DNA of 64,000 nt, taken from contig FWXP01000001.1 in NCBI GenBank assembly GCA_900176545.1, forward strand, positions 62,001 through 126,000. The letters run 5' to 3'. This document shows, in pieces, positions 1-8,255 of the stretch. The position numbers were made by a program, and so were the translations under genes. This DNA is from Oscillospiraceae bacterium. GTDB lineage: Bacteria > Bacillota > Clostridia > Saccharofermentanales > Saccharofermentanaceae. Under the pieces are notes generated by a model. That model searched no databases. It had not been told where the DNA came from and saw nothing but the letters and a program-made list of their open reading frames with translations. Position 1 is the stretch's first letter, and the number at the start of each line of letters is the position of its first letter.

Positions 1-2
1 TA

Positions 3-377
3 GTAAACAGGAATATCTCCGCGTCGATGCTTCGAAGCAGGATATATGTATGTCCCATCTGCGGGAATATAATCGAGGCCGTAGGCGAAGCTTCCGTCAA
101 CTGCTGCGGAGTAACGCTTCCGCCATATGAATTCGAAGAGCCCGATGACAGCCATAAGATAGATATCGAGAGGATCGAGGATGAGCTGTTCGTTACGGTA
201 GATCACCCTATGACCAAGGAGCATTATATAAGTGCCATTCTCTACAGGACATGCGACAGAGTAGAGACGGTCAAGCTCTATCCCGAAGGCAATCCCGAGT
301 GCAGGTTCTTCCCCAGAGGACGAGGAGAGATCCTTATCGTCTGCAACCGTCACGGAGGTTATAAGATAAGAACATAA
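3..377 (+). CDS. Desulfoferrodoxin / superoxide reductase-like domain protein, probably 5'-truncated by the window
   Basis: This is a desulfoferrodoxin-family domain, which in anaerobes reduces superoxide to peroxide at a mononuclear iron centre. Counting from the ATG at 27, a desulforedoxin-type Cys4 site is visible (CPIC and NCCG). It is followed by the ligands of the SOR iron centre: His in SHKI, HPM, EHYI, and a terminal Cys and His in CNRHG. The ATG at 27 has no ribosome binding site and the frame stays open to the window edge. The real protein may therefore begin upstream; fusions of this domain behind an XRE-type helix-turn-helix occur in Clostridia. If 27 is the start, the 116 residues are close to a standalone desulfoferrodoxin (about 125). 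The stop at 375-377 is followed by the promoter region of the next gene. Family assignment is fairly sure; the 5' end is not. Confidence 0.75.
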   Translation, partial: VNRNISASMLRSRIYVCPICGNIIEAVGEASVNCCGVTLPPYEFEEPDDSHKIDIERIEDELFVTVDHPMTKEHYISAILYRTCDRVETVKLYPEGNPECRFFPRGRGEILIVCNRHGGYKIRT

Positions 378-436
378 CTTATCGGTTTCCTTTATTGTAT
401 AATCCATATGGAAATACGATAAAGGAATAGTGATCG

Positions 437-1237
437 ATGGAAAGCTTGATACAGAGCCTGCCTGAAGATATAAGAAAGCATATTGAAGGCAGAGAGTATT
501 CTATAGATGACATAGGTAAGTCCGGATCGAAGATACTGATCTTCGATGATATGGTGCTGAAGATAACTGATAAGTCTTCTGATGATCGGGATGCGGTGCA
601 GATGATGCGTTGGCTCGAAGGGAAGATTCCCGCGCCCCGGGTAATATCATTCGTAGAGGACGATAAATGCGCATATCTTCTTATGACAAGAGTCAGGGGG
701 AAGATGTCCTGTGACAGATACTATATGGAGCGCCCCGATGAACTGATCCCGCTCCTTGCCAAGGCGATCAAGATGCTCTGGAGCATAGATATCAAGGATT
801 GTCCTGTGATGAAGGATCTTGACGGGGAACTTAAGAAAGCTGAGTACAGAGTAGAGCATGGTCTTGTGGATGTAAGTGATGCCGAGCCTGATACTTTCGG
901 CGAGAACGGCAGGTTCAAGGATCCGAAGGAGCTCCTGTCCTGGCTTCAGGACCACAGGCCTTCCTTGGAAACGGTATTATCCCACGGCGATCTCTGCCTT
1001 CCCAATATCTTAATTGATAACGGCGACATTAGCGGTTTTATCGATATGGGTAACTGCGGTATTGCCGATAAGTGGGAGGATATCGCCATGTGCTATAGAA
1101 GTCTTAAGCATAACTTCGACGGAACATACGGCAAGGTGTACCAGGGGATCGATCCCGTCCTTTTGTTCAAGGAACTTGGGATAGAGCCTGATATGGAAAA
1201 GATCGATTACTATATCCTTCTGGATGAGCTTTTCTAA
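437..1237 (+). CDS. APH(3')-like aminoglycoside phosphotransferase
   Basis: This is predicted to be a cytoplasmic kinase transferring the ATP gamma-phosphate to the 3'-hydroxyl of aminoglycosides such as kanamycin. The 266 residues match the family length (about 264). The catalytic loop HGDLCLPN starts at His183, with the catalytic Asp185 and Asn190. The Mg-binding GFID motif has Asp203, followed by GNCGIADKWEDIA, and the C-terminus is YYILLDELF as in APH(3')-III-type enzymes. All key residues are present, so it looks intact. A TATAAT box lies at 398-403 and AAAGGA at 420-425 precedes the ATG. The next gene begins 12 nt after the stop, so it forms an operon with a CAT-like and a GNAT acetyltransferase. 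No transposon ends or integrase are nearby, which suggests a resident gene. Real substrate and resistance phenotype are untested. Confidence 0.9.
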   Translation: MESLIQSLPEDIRKHIEGREYSIDDIGKSGSKILIFDDMVLKITDKSSDDRDAVQMMRWLEGKIPAPRVISFVEDDKCAYLLMTRVRGKMSCDRYYMERPDELIPLLAKAIKMLWSIDIKDCPVMKDLDGELKKAEYRVEHGLVDVSDAEPDTFGENGRFKDPKELLSWLQDHRPSLETVLSHGDLCLPNILIDNGDISGFIDMGNCGIADKWEDIAMCYRSLKHNFDGTYGKVYQGIDPVLLFKELGIEPDMEKIDYYILLDELF

Positions 1238-1249
1238 TCGGAGGAAAAT

Positions 1250-1912
1250 ATGAATTACAAGGTAATAGATAAAGACACATATTACAGGAAGGGAGTCTTC
1301 CGCCACTTTAGCGAAGACTGTAAGTGTTCTACTTCCATGACGGCTAGGGTGGATGTTACCAGGCTCGTTTCCTACTCGAAGAAGACAGATACCAAGTTCT
1401 ATATAAATTTTCTGTATATCCTTTCCAAAGTCCTGAATTCCAGGGATGACTATAGGATGGCATACCTTTGGCAGACAGAGGAACTCATATGCTGGGACGA
1501 GATCAATCCAACCCAGTATATTTTCCATGATGATACTAAGACCTGTACTCCGGTATATACGACCTACTATGAGGACTATAAGAGATTCTACGAATGTGCT
1601 TCTAAGGATATCGAAGAAGCCAAGAAGACTCGTGAATACGGTCTTGATCCCGTAAACCATCCCAACTGGTTCGATGCTTCCTATATATCCTGGCTCTCAT
1701 ACGATTCGCTTAATATCGAGCTGCCCGACGGCTATCTTTATTTTGCTCCCATAGTCAACTGGGGGCGTTACAGAGAAGAAGGAGGCAGGCTTCTTATGCC
1801 TGTGAGCGTCAGGATGAATCACGCTATAGCTGACGGCTATCTGATCGCTCTTGTATACCGCCTTCTGGAGAATGAGATAGAGAAGTTTACGGGAGATACA
1901 CATGAACTATAA
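1250..1912 (+). CDS. Chloramphenicol acetyltransferase-family protein (CAT-like)
   Basis: This is a trimeric O-acetyltransferase of the classical CAT family, which uses acetyl-CoA to acetylate chloramphenicol or a related alcohol. Length (220 residues) fits the family. The C-terminal signature reads NHAIADGY, with the catalytic general-base His at 191 and Asp195. Classical enzymes have HH at this point and a final His after DG; here the first His is Asn and the final one is Leu. Activity on chloramphenicol is therefore plausible but not certain. Upstream, the region around LPDGYLYFAPIVNWGR matches the family core. The ribosome binding site CGGAGG is placed 7 nt before the ATG. The gene is between the APH-like kinase and a GNAT protein whose start overlaps its last 11 bp, indicating translational coupling. 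Confidence 0.85.
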   Translation: MNYKVIDKDTYYRKGVFRHFSEDCKCSTSMTARVDVTRLVSYSKKTDTKFYINFLYILSKVLNSRDDYRMAYLWQTEELICWDEINPTQYIFHDDTKTCTPVYTTYYEDYKRFYECASKDIEEAKKTREYGLDPVNHPNWFDASYISWLSYDSLNIELPDGYLYFAPIVNWGRYREEGGRLLMPVSVRMNHAIADGYLIALVYRLLENEIEKFTGDTHEL

Positions 1913-2669
1913 AGAGATGATGAAGATCGCCATGAGGCAATCGGCAGAAGACTTAGGCTGCAATGCCGACGACTTTGTAAGAAGCGAGAATGTAGTCGTG
2001 CCCTTTCGCCTGGGAGAAAATTGCAGGAAGTACTTAAAGCTTCCCATAACAGCTAATCTCGTATCCTATGGTAATAACGTAGTGGCAGGCGTCACGGATG
2101 ATGTCGCAGATATAGTAAGGGAGTATATAGGTAAGTTCGAATACTATCACCTGTTTGAGACTCCCAATATGAACTGGCTCTCCGACAGGCTCCTGCCCAG
2201 GGGACATAAATGCTGCTTCATGGCGGAGTATTTCCTTCCGTCTCCCGAAGGCATCCCTGATATTTCCTGTAAGTACGAGACTCGTATACTGACACAGGAG
2301 GACTTCGCTGATCTTTATGTACCTTCCTGGAGCAATGCTCTCTGTGAGAACAGGAAAGAACTTGATGTGCTGGGAGCCGGTGCTTATGACGGGGATCGTC
2401 TTGTAGGCCTTGCAGCATGCTCAGCTGACTGCGATACGATGTGGCAGATAGGTGTAGATGTACTTCCTGAGTATAGGAAGCAGGGACTTGCGTCTTCTCT
2501 TACATCTATCCTTGCCAAGGAGATAATAAAGCGAGGTAAGGTTCCTTTCTACTGCTGCGCATGGTCCAATATCCGCTCTGCGCGAAATGCAGTGCGTTCG
2601 GGCTTTGTTCCTTCCTGGGTAGAGTTTACCGTAAAGCCGACTGACATCGTTGACGGCATGAACCGCTGA
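1902..2669 (+). CDS. GNAT-family N-acetyltransferase
   Basis: The C-terminal half carries a GNAT fold. The acetyl-CoA-binding stretch is at GVDVLPEYRKQGLASSL (R-x-x-G-L-A pattern), followed by the family's helix and the AWSNIRSARNAVRSGF segment typical of strand 6 and the last helix. The N-terminal 110 residues have no feature I recognise, and I cannot name the substrate. The ATG lies 11 bp inside the end of the CAT-like gene, with GGGAG 8 nt before it, so it is the third gene of the aph-cat-gnat operon. The grouping suggests a small-molecule or antibiotic modification cluster, but this is inference from neighbours only. Confidence 0.85.
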   Translation: MNYKEMMKIAMRQSAEDLGCNADDFVRSENVVVPFRLGENCRKYLKLPITANLVSYGNNVVAGVTDDVADIVREYIGKFEYYHLFETPNMNWLSDRLLPRGHKCCFMAEYFLPSPEGIPDISCKYETRILTQEDFADLYVPSWSNALCENRKELDVLGAGAYDGDRLVGLAACSADCDTMWQIGVDVLPEYRKQGLASSLTSILAKEIIKRGKVPFYCCAWSNIRSARNAVRSGFVPSWVEFTVKPTDIVDGMNR

Positions 2670-2684
2670 CCGTATATTCCGAAT

Positions 2685-2700
2685 GTGACTAAAGTCATAT
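2685..2700 (+). promoter_or_regulatory. Palindromic site TGACTAAAGTCA upstream of the ABC/two-component operon
   Basis: The sequence GTGACTAAAGTCATAT contains the perfect inverted repeat TGACT-AA-AGTCA. It begins exactly 60 bp before the -10 hexamer TAGAAT (2745-2750). A near-identical site with the same 60-bp offset occurs at 54148. It is most likely the binding site of the LuxR-type response regulator encoded at 6948, giving positive autoregulation; this is inference. Confidence 0.6.
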
Positions 2701-2722
2701 AAGATATCTGTCCTTTGGCAGT

Positions 2723-2750
2723 ATTGAAGCTATGCTTATTTCTGTAGAAT
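2723..2750 (+). promoter_or_regulatory. Promoter of the ABC-2/two-component operon
   Basis: ATTGAA (2723-2728) and TAGAAT (2745-2750) are separated by 16 bp. The -35 is imperfect, consistent with a promoter that needs an activator. The ribosome binding site GGAGGAATAAGCG before 2783 follows about 20 bp downstream. Confidence 0.5.
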
Positions 2751-2782
2751 CGAGTCATAAAGTTGATTCGGAGGAATAAGCG

Positions 2783-3550
2783 ATGAATGATACAGTAGTC
2801 AGATTGGACGGACTTATCAAGAAATATGACAACAGAGCAGTCGTTGACGGTCTGTCTCTTGAGATAAGGGAAGGCGAGATCTTCGGTCTCTTAGGTCCTA
2901 ACGGAGCAGGTAAGTCAACTACCATGAACATGATCTGCTCTCTTCTTAAGCCCACGGCAGGTCAGATCGAACTGTTCGGCTACAATACCAAGACAGACAA
3001 TAAGAAGATAAAGCCTCTTATCGGTTACATCCCTCAGGAGCTAGCCATCTACGGTAACCTCAAGGCATGGGAGAACGTAGAGCTCTTTACATCCCTTTAC
3101 GGGATCAAGGGTCAGGCTCTTAAGGATGCCATCGATGAGTCACTTGAATTCGTTAAGCTCAGTGATAAGCGCAATGCCTTTGCGAAGACTTTCTCCGGCG
3201 GCATGAAGAGGCGTCTTAATATCGCATGTGCACTGGGACATAAACCTAAGCTCCTGATATTCGACGAACCCACGGTAGGTATCGATCCCCAGTCGAGAAA
3301 TTTCATCCTGGAAAGTATAAAAGCTGCCAATAAGAAAGGCGCTACGGTCATATATACCAGCCACTATATGGAGGAGGTCGAAGCGATCTGCACACGTATA
3401 GCCATCATGGATAACGGCAAGATCATAGCTATCGGCACCAAGAATGAACTCAAGGACATGGTAAGGAAGAACAGGGACGAAGATATCTCACTGGAGGAAG
3501 TATTCCTTACGCTTACAGGTAAGAAGTTAAGGGATTATACGGAAGGTTAA
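2783..3550 (+). CDS. ABC-2 type exporter, ATP-binding subunit
   Basis: This is the ATPase of an ABC-2 (NatA/drug-export type) transporter and acts at the inner face of the membrane. Over 255 residues it shows Walker A GPNGAGKST at about 38-46, a Q-loop (IPQE), the ABC signature FSGGMKRRLN, Walker B LLIFDEPTVGIDP and the switch His in TSHYMEEVE. GGAGGAA precedes the ATG at good spacing. Two ABC-2 permease genes follow at 4 and 3 nt, then a histidine kinase and a response regulator, all on one strand. This layout is typical of Firmicutes envelope-stress or peptide-detoxification modules. The substrate is unknown. Confidence 0.93.
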   Translation: MNDTVVRLDGLIKKYDNRAVVDGLSLEIREGEIFGLLGPNGAGKSTTMNMICSLLKPTAGQIELFGYNTKTDNKKIKPLIGYIPQELAIYGNLKAWENVELFTSLYGIKGQALKDAIDESLEFVKLSDKRNAFAKTFSGGMKRRLNIACALGHKPKLLIFDEPTVGIDPQSRNFILESIKAANKKGATVIYTSHYMEEVEAICTRIAIMDNGKIIAIGTKNELKDMVRKNRDEDISLEEVFLTLTGKKLRDYTEG

Positions 3551-3554
3551 GAAG

Positions 3555-4619
3555 ATGAGCAGGATATTCATACTTACAAAGAATTACTTAAAGCTCATAT
3601 TCAGAGCCAAGTCTGTGCTTATAATCACGGTCATCGGAGCTCTTGTCGTAATGGCGGCACTTACAAATGTATTCCATACGCTCCTGGATCAGGCAGAGAC
3701 CGGCGAAGAGTTTACTATCGGATATGAGATGGATGATGACAGCAGATATTCTGCTGTTGAGGAGTTCTTAAAGGAAGGCTTCGAAGAAGAAGGAATGACA
3801 GTGATCGAGTATAGCGACGCTGATCCGGATGCCCTCATCAAGGAAGAGAAGATAGATGTATTTATAGATTTTGAAGGTGATTCTTACAGCATAAAGGGAA
3901 GGAGCAACGACGAGATCGACGCCAGGATAGTTCAGTATGTGCTCTATAATGTCGACCACATGATGAACGGTGATATGGGTAAGGTCGAGATCGCTTCCGA
4001 TAAGATCGAGGCGCGTGAACAGGCAGATGCCGATACTTACTACACCATAGTCCAGACGGTATATTTCTCATCTTTGTGCTCGATATTCCTGTGCCTGGTA
4101 TACATAGCTGAGAGAAAGCAGAATATCGGAATAAGGTTCAGAAGTTCTACTGCAGGCGGAGCACACATATATCTTTCTAAGCTCCTGGCATGTACGTTGA
4201 CAGCATGGCTCACCATGGCACTTGTCACAGGCGGTCTCGCACTTTTCCTGTTCGACATCAAGCTTGGATGTCCTCTTACGAGTATCGGAATATTGCTCCT
4301 GACCATATTGGCATTTGTATCTTTCGGAATGCTCTTCCTGATCATATTCGATAATCCTGCAGCTGCGATAGGATTCCTCTTTATGGTCTTATGGTTCAGC
4401 GGTTATGCAGGAGGAACATTCGAGACATATATGCTCAGTTCCATGTCCCAGTCCGTTAAGGAATTGTCACCCCTTTACTATGTCAACAGGACACTGGTAG
4501 AGCTGTCGGTCAACGGACAGAGCGACTATCTCGGACGTTGTCTTATGGTGCTCACGGTAATGAGTGCAGTAAGTATCGTACTGGGCATGTTCATCACGAG
4601 TAAGAAGAAAGGTGTATAA
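3555..4619 (+). CDS. ABC-2 transporter permease, first subunit
   Basis: This membrane subunit partners the ATPase at 2783. There is one transmembrane helix near the N-terminus (around SVLIITVIGALVVMAAL). A large acidic extracytoplasmic domain of about 140 residues follows, then five to six helices in the C-terminal half (for example SLCSIFLCLVYIA, AWLTMALVTGGLALFLF and IGILLLTILAFVSFGMLFLI). This is the ABC2_membrane_3 arrangement. It starts 4 nt after the ATPase stop and ends 3 nt before the second permease, so the two permeases probably form a heterodimer. Confidence 0.88.
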   Translation: MSRIFILTKNYLKLIFRAKSVLIITVIGALVVMAALTNVFHTLLDQAETGEEFTIGYEMDDDSRYSAVEEFLKEGFEEEGMTVIEYSDADPDALIKEEKIDVFIDFEGDSYSIKGRSNDEIDARIVQYVLYNVDHMMNGDMGKVEIASDKIEAREQADADTYYTIVQTVYFSSLCSIFLCLVYIAERKQNIGIRFRSSTAGGAHIYLSKLLACTLTAWLTMALVTGGLALFLFDIKLGCPLTSIGILLLTILAFVSFGMLFLIIFDNPAAAIGFLFMVLWFSGYAGGTFETYMLSSMSQSVKELSPLYYVNRTLVELSVNGQSDYLGRCLMVLTVMSAVSIVLGMFITSKKKGV

Positions 4620-4622
4620 GAT

Positions 4623-5780
4623 ATGTTTATAAATGCATTGAGGATGGCTAAGTCATCAGGAAAGCTGATCCTTCGCAATAAAGCTTTTATCGTTATCGGT
4701 ATCCTGATACCCGTGCTGTCTACGCTCTTCCTGGATCTGTGGTACAGGATGCCCGCAGCAGATCTCTCGGACAGTGTCCATGAGCTTACGACGGTCGATG
4801 AGCAGATGGCATATAATGTTGACTTCTACAGATACCCGGTCAAGGTCTACGATACCGTTATGGACGACAGAACTAAGGATATCTGCTACAACCTGAACTC
4901 CGCGGGAATGTTCCAGATCTTTCGCGCCGACGCATCAGACATGACAGAAGAACAGATCATGGACAGCGCGCGATATACAGCCAATGAAGACCATGTCAGC
5001 GCGATCATCGTTCTTCATGAGGATCCTGAAGATACAGCTCTTTATCTTGTAGGGGAGAGTGACGACGAGAGATTCGATCTTTTGAAGTCGAGCCTTGAGA
5101 CGGAACTTGCAGGAGAAGGGACAGCTTATAAGGATCACGAGATTGCTTTCGTATCCGGAGGCGGAGATGAAGTCGATTACTATAAGACACGAAATGTATC
5201 CTTTTGCATAGCGATATCTACGCTGGCGTTCGTATTCGGAGGTGTGCTTATCCTGAATACGGTCTTCTCCGAGAAGAAGGATAATGTCTACAGCAGGATA
5301 CTTCTTACCAGGGCTACAAAGGCAAGCTATCTACTGTCCAAGATAATCCTGTCGGTATCTATAGCTCTTATCCAGGCAGTTTTGATGGCAGTAAACTTCA
5401 TGTTCTTTGTTAAGAGCGATATCGGTATCTCACCTATGCAGTTCTTTACGGTCGCATTTTTAACGGGTCTTACGTTCGGTCTTCTCAGCCTTTGTGCCGG
5501 ACTGTACTTTGATACGATGGCTCCTGCTGCTATCCTTGCGTTCGTTGTCTGGTCTATCTCGGCTCTTATCGCAGGAACGTATTTTGATATTAGCGGAGCA
5601 AGCGAACTCTACAAGAAAGCATCGCTCCTGATGCCTCAGAGATGGGCGATGTTCTCGGTGAACCGTTTCATGAACGGAGACTCTTCCGGATACTCGCTGA
5701 TGCTCTGTGTAGCTGCCGCGTATTGGGTTATAATATTCGTTATAGGAGTCTTGGGACTTCGTGTACGTGAACAGGAGTAA
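4623..5780 (+). CDS. ABC-2 transporter permease, second subunit
   Basis: This 385-residue protein has the same architecture as the gene before it. A first membrane helix (AFIVIGILIPVLSTLFLDL) is followed by an extracytoplasmic domain of roughly 170 residues and a C-terminal bundle of about five helices, including FCIAISTLAFVFGGVLIL, FFTVAFLTGLTFGLLSLCAG and VIIFVIGVLGLRV. It probably completes a heterodimeric exporter with the proteins at 2783 and 3555. The histidine kinase starts 11 nt downstream. Confidence 0.88.
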   Translation: MFINALRMAKSSGKLILRNKAFIVIGILIPVLSTLFLDLWYRMPAADLSDSVHELTTVDEQMAYNVDFYRYPVKVYDTVMDDRTKDICYNLNSAGMFQIFRADASDMTEEQIMDSARYTANEDHVSAIIVLHEDPEDTALYLVGESDDERFDLLKSSLETELAGEGTAYKDHEIAFVSGGGDEVDYYKTRNVSFCIAISTLAFVFGGVLILNTVFSEKKDNVYSRILLTRATKASYLLSKIILSVSIALIQAVLMAVNFMFFVKSDIGISPMQFFTVAFLTGLTFGLLSLCAGLYFDTMAPAAILAFVVWSISALIAGTYFDISGASELYKKASLLMPQRWAMFSVNRFMNGDSSGYSLMLCVAAAYWVIIFVIGVLGLRVREQE

Positions 5781-5791
5781 GGTATAGGGAC

Positions 5792-6976
5792 TTGGAAAGC
5801 CGCATTAGGAACAATTACTTCGTTTTTGTTAAGACTATGGGCATAATCGCACTTGCTTTTGTCGGTGCGTTCTCATCTCTGGATGATCCGTCCGCAGGCG
5901 GTGTAGCATTGCTCATAAGTGCAGTATTCCTGTTCTTTGCGGTAATGCCCGAGACAGATGCCGTAAGGCATAAAGGAAAGATATGGCTATTAGGTGAAGG
6001 GATAGCGTCTGTAGCGGCGCTGTTCCTTTTCCCGTCGATAGGACTTTACTATACGGCGATAACTTACCTTGATCTGGTAAGCGGCCTTCCCGCTCCGTCA
6101 TATCTCGGTGCGCTTTATGTGCTCCCTCTGGCGTGGAAGTTCGATCTGCCGATAAGATATTACTTTGTAGTAGCGATACTGTTCATCATCATCTACTATC
6201 AGCACAACAAGGTTATCGGATGGTACGAGAAGACGGCCAGGGATAATCTCCTGGAGGAGTCAAGACTTAAGTCTGATATCGAGCATACCAAGGTAGAACA
6301 TAAGGATGAGCTCTATAAGTCCAGGCTTCAGCACGAGAACGAGCTCCTGGAGGAGAAGGGAAGGATCTCCCAGGCTCTTCACGATAAGCTGGGACACAGC
6401 ATAAACGGATCTCTATATAAGTTGGAGGCTGCCAAGGTCCTTATTGACAAGGATCCCGATAAGAGCGGCACTATCCTGCAGGAAGTAATAGATAACCTTC
6501 GAGGCAGCATGGATGAGATAAGGGTCATCATCCGTAACGAGCGTCCAGATAAGAAGCGGATGGCCCTTAAATCCCTTCAGGCTCTCCTTGCAGAGTGCGA
6601 AGAGGAATACGGTATAAAGACTTCTCTTAATATAAGCGAGAGCGACAGGGCTGTCCCGGAGAATATATGGGAGATAATCCTCGATAATGCTTTCGAAGCC
6701 GTAACGAATGCTCTTAAGTATTCAGGGTGTGACGAGATAAATATCGATATCAATATCCTGAAGGAAGTCGTAAGGGCTACCATAAAGGATAACGGCAAGG
6801 GTGCCTATAACATAGAAGAGGGAATGGGCATCCAGGGTATGAAATCCCGTGTAAGGAAGGTCAAGGGATATATAGATATTGATTCCGTAGGCGGCTTTAC
6901 GATAAATATGATACTGCCCTTAACCAGGGGTGTTCAGGAGGAAGATAATGGATCCGATAAGAGTTCTGATAGTTGA
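5792..6976 (+). CDS. Sensor histidine kinase, HisKA_3 / NarL-partner type
   Basis: This is a membrane-bound kinase that phosphorylates the response regulator encoded next. About 150 N-terminal residues hold several transmembrane helices with no sizeable extracytoplasmic domain, as in intramembrane-sensing kinases (DesK/YvfT style). A coiled linker follows, then the dimerisation motif SQALHDKLGHSING with the phosphoacceptor His197. The ATPase domain has an N box (DNAFEAVTNAL), a DNGKG box and GMGIQGM. The best start is TTG at 5792, just after the permease stop. Co-transcription with the ABC-2 exporter suggests the exporter state, or its substrate, is the signal. Confidence 0.9.
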   Translation: MESRIRNNYFVFVKTMGIIALAFVGAFSSLDDPSAGGVALLISAVFLFFAVMPETDAVRHKGKIWLLGEGIASVAALFLFPSIGLYYTAITYLDLVSGLPAPSYLGALYVLPLAWKFDLPIRYYFVVAILFIIIYYQHNKVIGWYEKTARDNLLEESRLKSDIEHTKVEHKDELYKSRLQHENELLEEKGRISQALHDKLGHSINGSLYKLEAAKVLIDKDPDKSGTILQEVIDNLRGSMDEIRVIIRNERPDKKRMALKSLQALLAECEEEYGIKTSLNISESDRAVPENIWEIILDNAFEAVTNALKYSGCDEINIDINILKEVVRATIKDNGKGAYNIEEGMGIQGMKSRVRKVKGYIDIDSVGGFTINMILPLTRGVQEEDNGSDKSSDS

Positions 6977-7577
6977 TGACAGTGACTTCGTAAGAGACGG
7001 GATGAAGATCATCCTCGATATAGATGATGCATTCGATGTGGTAGGCTCTGCAGCTAACGGCAAGGAGGCTGTGGATATCGCGAGAAATACGCAGGTAGAC
7101 GTAGTCCTCATGGATATACAGATGCCTGTTATGGACGGTATAGAAGCGACGAAGATCTTTACTGAGGAGAATCTCGGCAAAGTCATGATCCTGACGACAT
7201 TCGACGACGATGACCTGGTAGAGCAGGCTATAAAGGAAGGTGCCAAGGGGTACTTTATAAAGAACCATAAGCCTGAAGATCTTAAACAGATGATCAGGTC
7301 CATCCATCAGGGGGCCAGGGTCATGGACGAGCAGGTCTTTGATAAGTTTGTGGACGCGGGTATACGTCCTAACAGCAACTTCGATAAGGATAAGTACACC
7401 GCACGTGAGATAGAGATAATCGAAGCGGTCGCTTCGGGTCTGTCCAATAAGGAGATAGCAGAGAAGCTCTTCATCTCGGAAGGTACGGTCAAGAACTATA
7501 TCAGCAACATACTCCTCAAGGAAGGACTTGCGCACAGAACGCAGCTTGCAGTCTACTATCTTACAGGACGCAAATAA
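6948..7577 (+). CDS. Response regulator, NarL/LuxR family
   Basis: This is the DNA-binding partner of the kinase at 5792. The receiver domain has acidic residues Asp10 and Asp11, phosphoacceptor Asp56 in VVLMDIQMP, and conserved Thr and Lys further on. A LuxR-type helix-turn-helix lies at about 145-200 (TAREIEIIEAVASGLSNKEIA and SEGTVKNYISNIL). I prefer the ATG at 6948 over a GTG at 6930 because AGGAGG sits 5-10 nt before it. The gene overlaps the kinase by 29 bp. Two palindromes, at 2685 and 54148, share geometry and are the obvious candidates for its binding sites. It is the last gene of the operon. Confidence 0.92.
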   Translation: MDPIRVLIVDDSDFVRDGMKIILDIDDAFDVVGSAANGKEAVDIARNTQVDVVLMDIQMPVMDGIEATKIFTEENLGKVMILTTFDDDDLVEQAIKEGAKGYFIKNHKPEDLKQMIRSIHQGARVMDEQVFDKFVDAGIRPNSNFDKDKYTAREIEIIEAVASGLSNKEIAEKLFISEGTVKNYISNILLKEGLAHRTQLAVYYLTGRK

Positions 7578-7585
7578 CAAGAAAA

Positions 7586-7637
7586 TAAGACAAGGATAAG
7601 GAAACCCTAAACGCCCTTTGTTTACGGTTTTGTCTTA
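7586..7637 (+). other. Long imperfect hairpin after the response regulator gene
   Basis: TAAGACAA (7586-7593) and TTGTCTTA (7630-7637) form the outer 8-bp stem. Inside, AACC-TAAAC can pair with GTTTA-GGTT across a C/C mismatch. There is no T-run on either side, so it is a poor intrinsic terminator. It could be an mRNA 3'-end structure or processing site of the exporter operon. Confidence 0.4.
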
Positions 7638-7771
7638 CTTGCAGGATGTTTTGAATTTCCTGTAAATTCGAAGTTAAATCAGATTTAATTCATGCTCGAA
7701 AGCCTTTTATTTGCTGTGCTTCTCTGTATTATGAAATTATGGAGAAGAAGTAGTGAAAGGAGTCTTGTGTG

Positions 7772-8188
7772 ATGTATCTGAAGTATGATGTGTTTACCAA
7801 CGTATTTATAGATGAGCAGACCTTGTCAGGTTTTATGCATATGGTCGCAAGTGACGTATCCGGTGCATTCGATAAGATGACAGATGTGTCATACAAGATG
7901 GAGATCTATTTCAATGATCAGCATAAGAAGTATATGGTATCGGAAGATGCTCATGAGCTCAAGATGAACGGTCCTTCCGGTACCAAGGTCCTGATCAAGG
8001 ATGAATACGGAAGATTGATCCCCGGTGAGGAAGACAGCAAGGAAGATATGTTGATCACTGTAAGGCTTCTTGCCTTCAGGATCATGTTCAAGCATATCTG
8101 GGATTCGGGTGTATTGGAAGGCGCCAATAACAGGGTCACCATATATGCTGACAGCGAAGCAGAATATGTCGGCGTCGAGACAGCGTAA
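7772..8188 (+). CDS. Hypothetical protein, 138 aa
   Basis: I do not recognise this protein. It is acidic and soluble, with no signal peptide or membrane helix, and has an alternating pattern (YKMEIYFNDQHKKYMVSE, then VKLRLLAF-like strands) suggesting an alpha/beta domain. AAGGAG at 7757-7762 is well placed for the ATG at 7772, rather than a GTG one codon earlier. A possible -10 TATTAT lies near 7730. It is a single-gene unit between the two-component operon and a HAD hydrolase. Codon use matches its neighbours. Confidence 0.65.
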   Translation: MYLKYDVFTNVFIDEQTLSGFMHMVASDVSGAFDKMTDVSYKMEIYFNDQHKKYMVSEDAHELKMNGPSGTKVLIKDEYGRLIPGEEDSKEDMLITVRLLAFRIMFKHIWDSGVLEGANNRVTIYADSEAEYVGVETA

Positions 8189-8210
8189 GATATAAAGGTC
8201 CGAACTATTG

Positions 8211-8239
8211 CCCCTTCATGTTGCGCCGGCGTGAAGGGG
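8211..8239 (+). other. Hairpin before the HAD gene
   Basis: CCCCTTCA (8211-8218) pairs perfectly with TGAAGGGG (8232-8239) across a 13-nt loop. There is no T-run, so termination is uncertain. It lies in the 67-nt gap before the gene at 8256. Confidence 0.45.
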
Positions 8240-8255
8240 ATGACTAAGGTGATTT

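Noticed and set aside
1010-1660. 216-residue open frame on the minus strand
   Set aside because: It is opposite the APH-like and CAT-like genes, has no ribosome binding site and no recognisable domain, and arises from codon bias of the real genes.
437-2669. Mobile resistance cassette
   Set aside because: No inverted repeats, transposase, integrase or attachment sequences border the operon.
6897-7580. 227-residue open frame on the minus strand opposite the response regulator
   Set aside because: The plus-strand frame has clear receiver and LuxR domains; the antisense frame has no ribosome binding site or domain.
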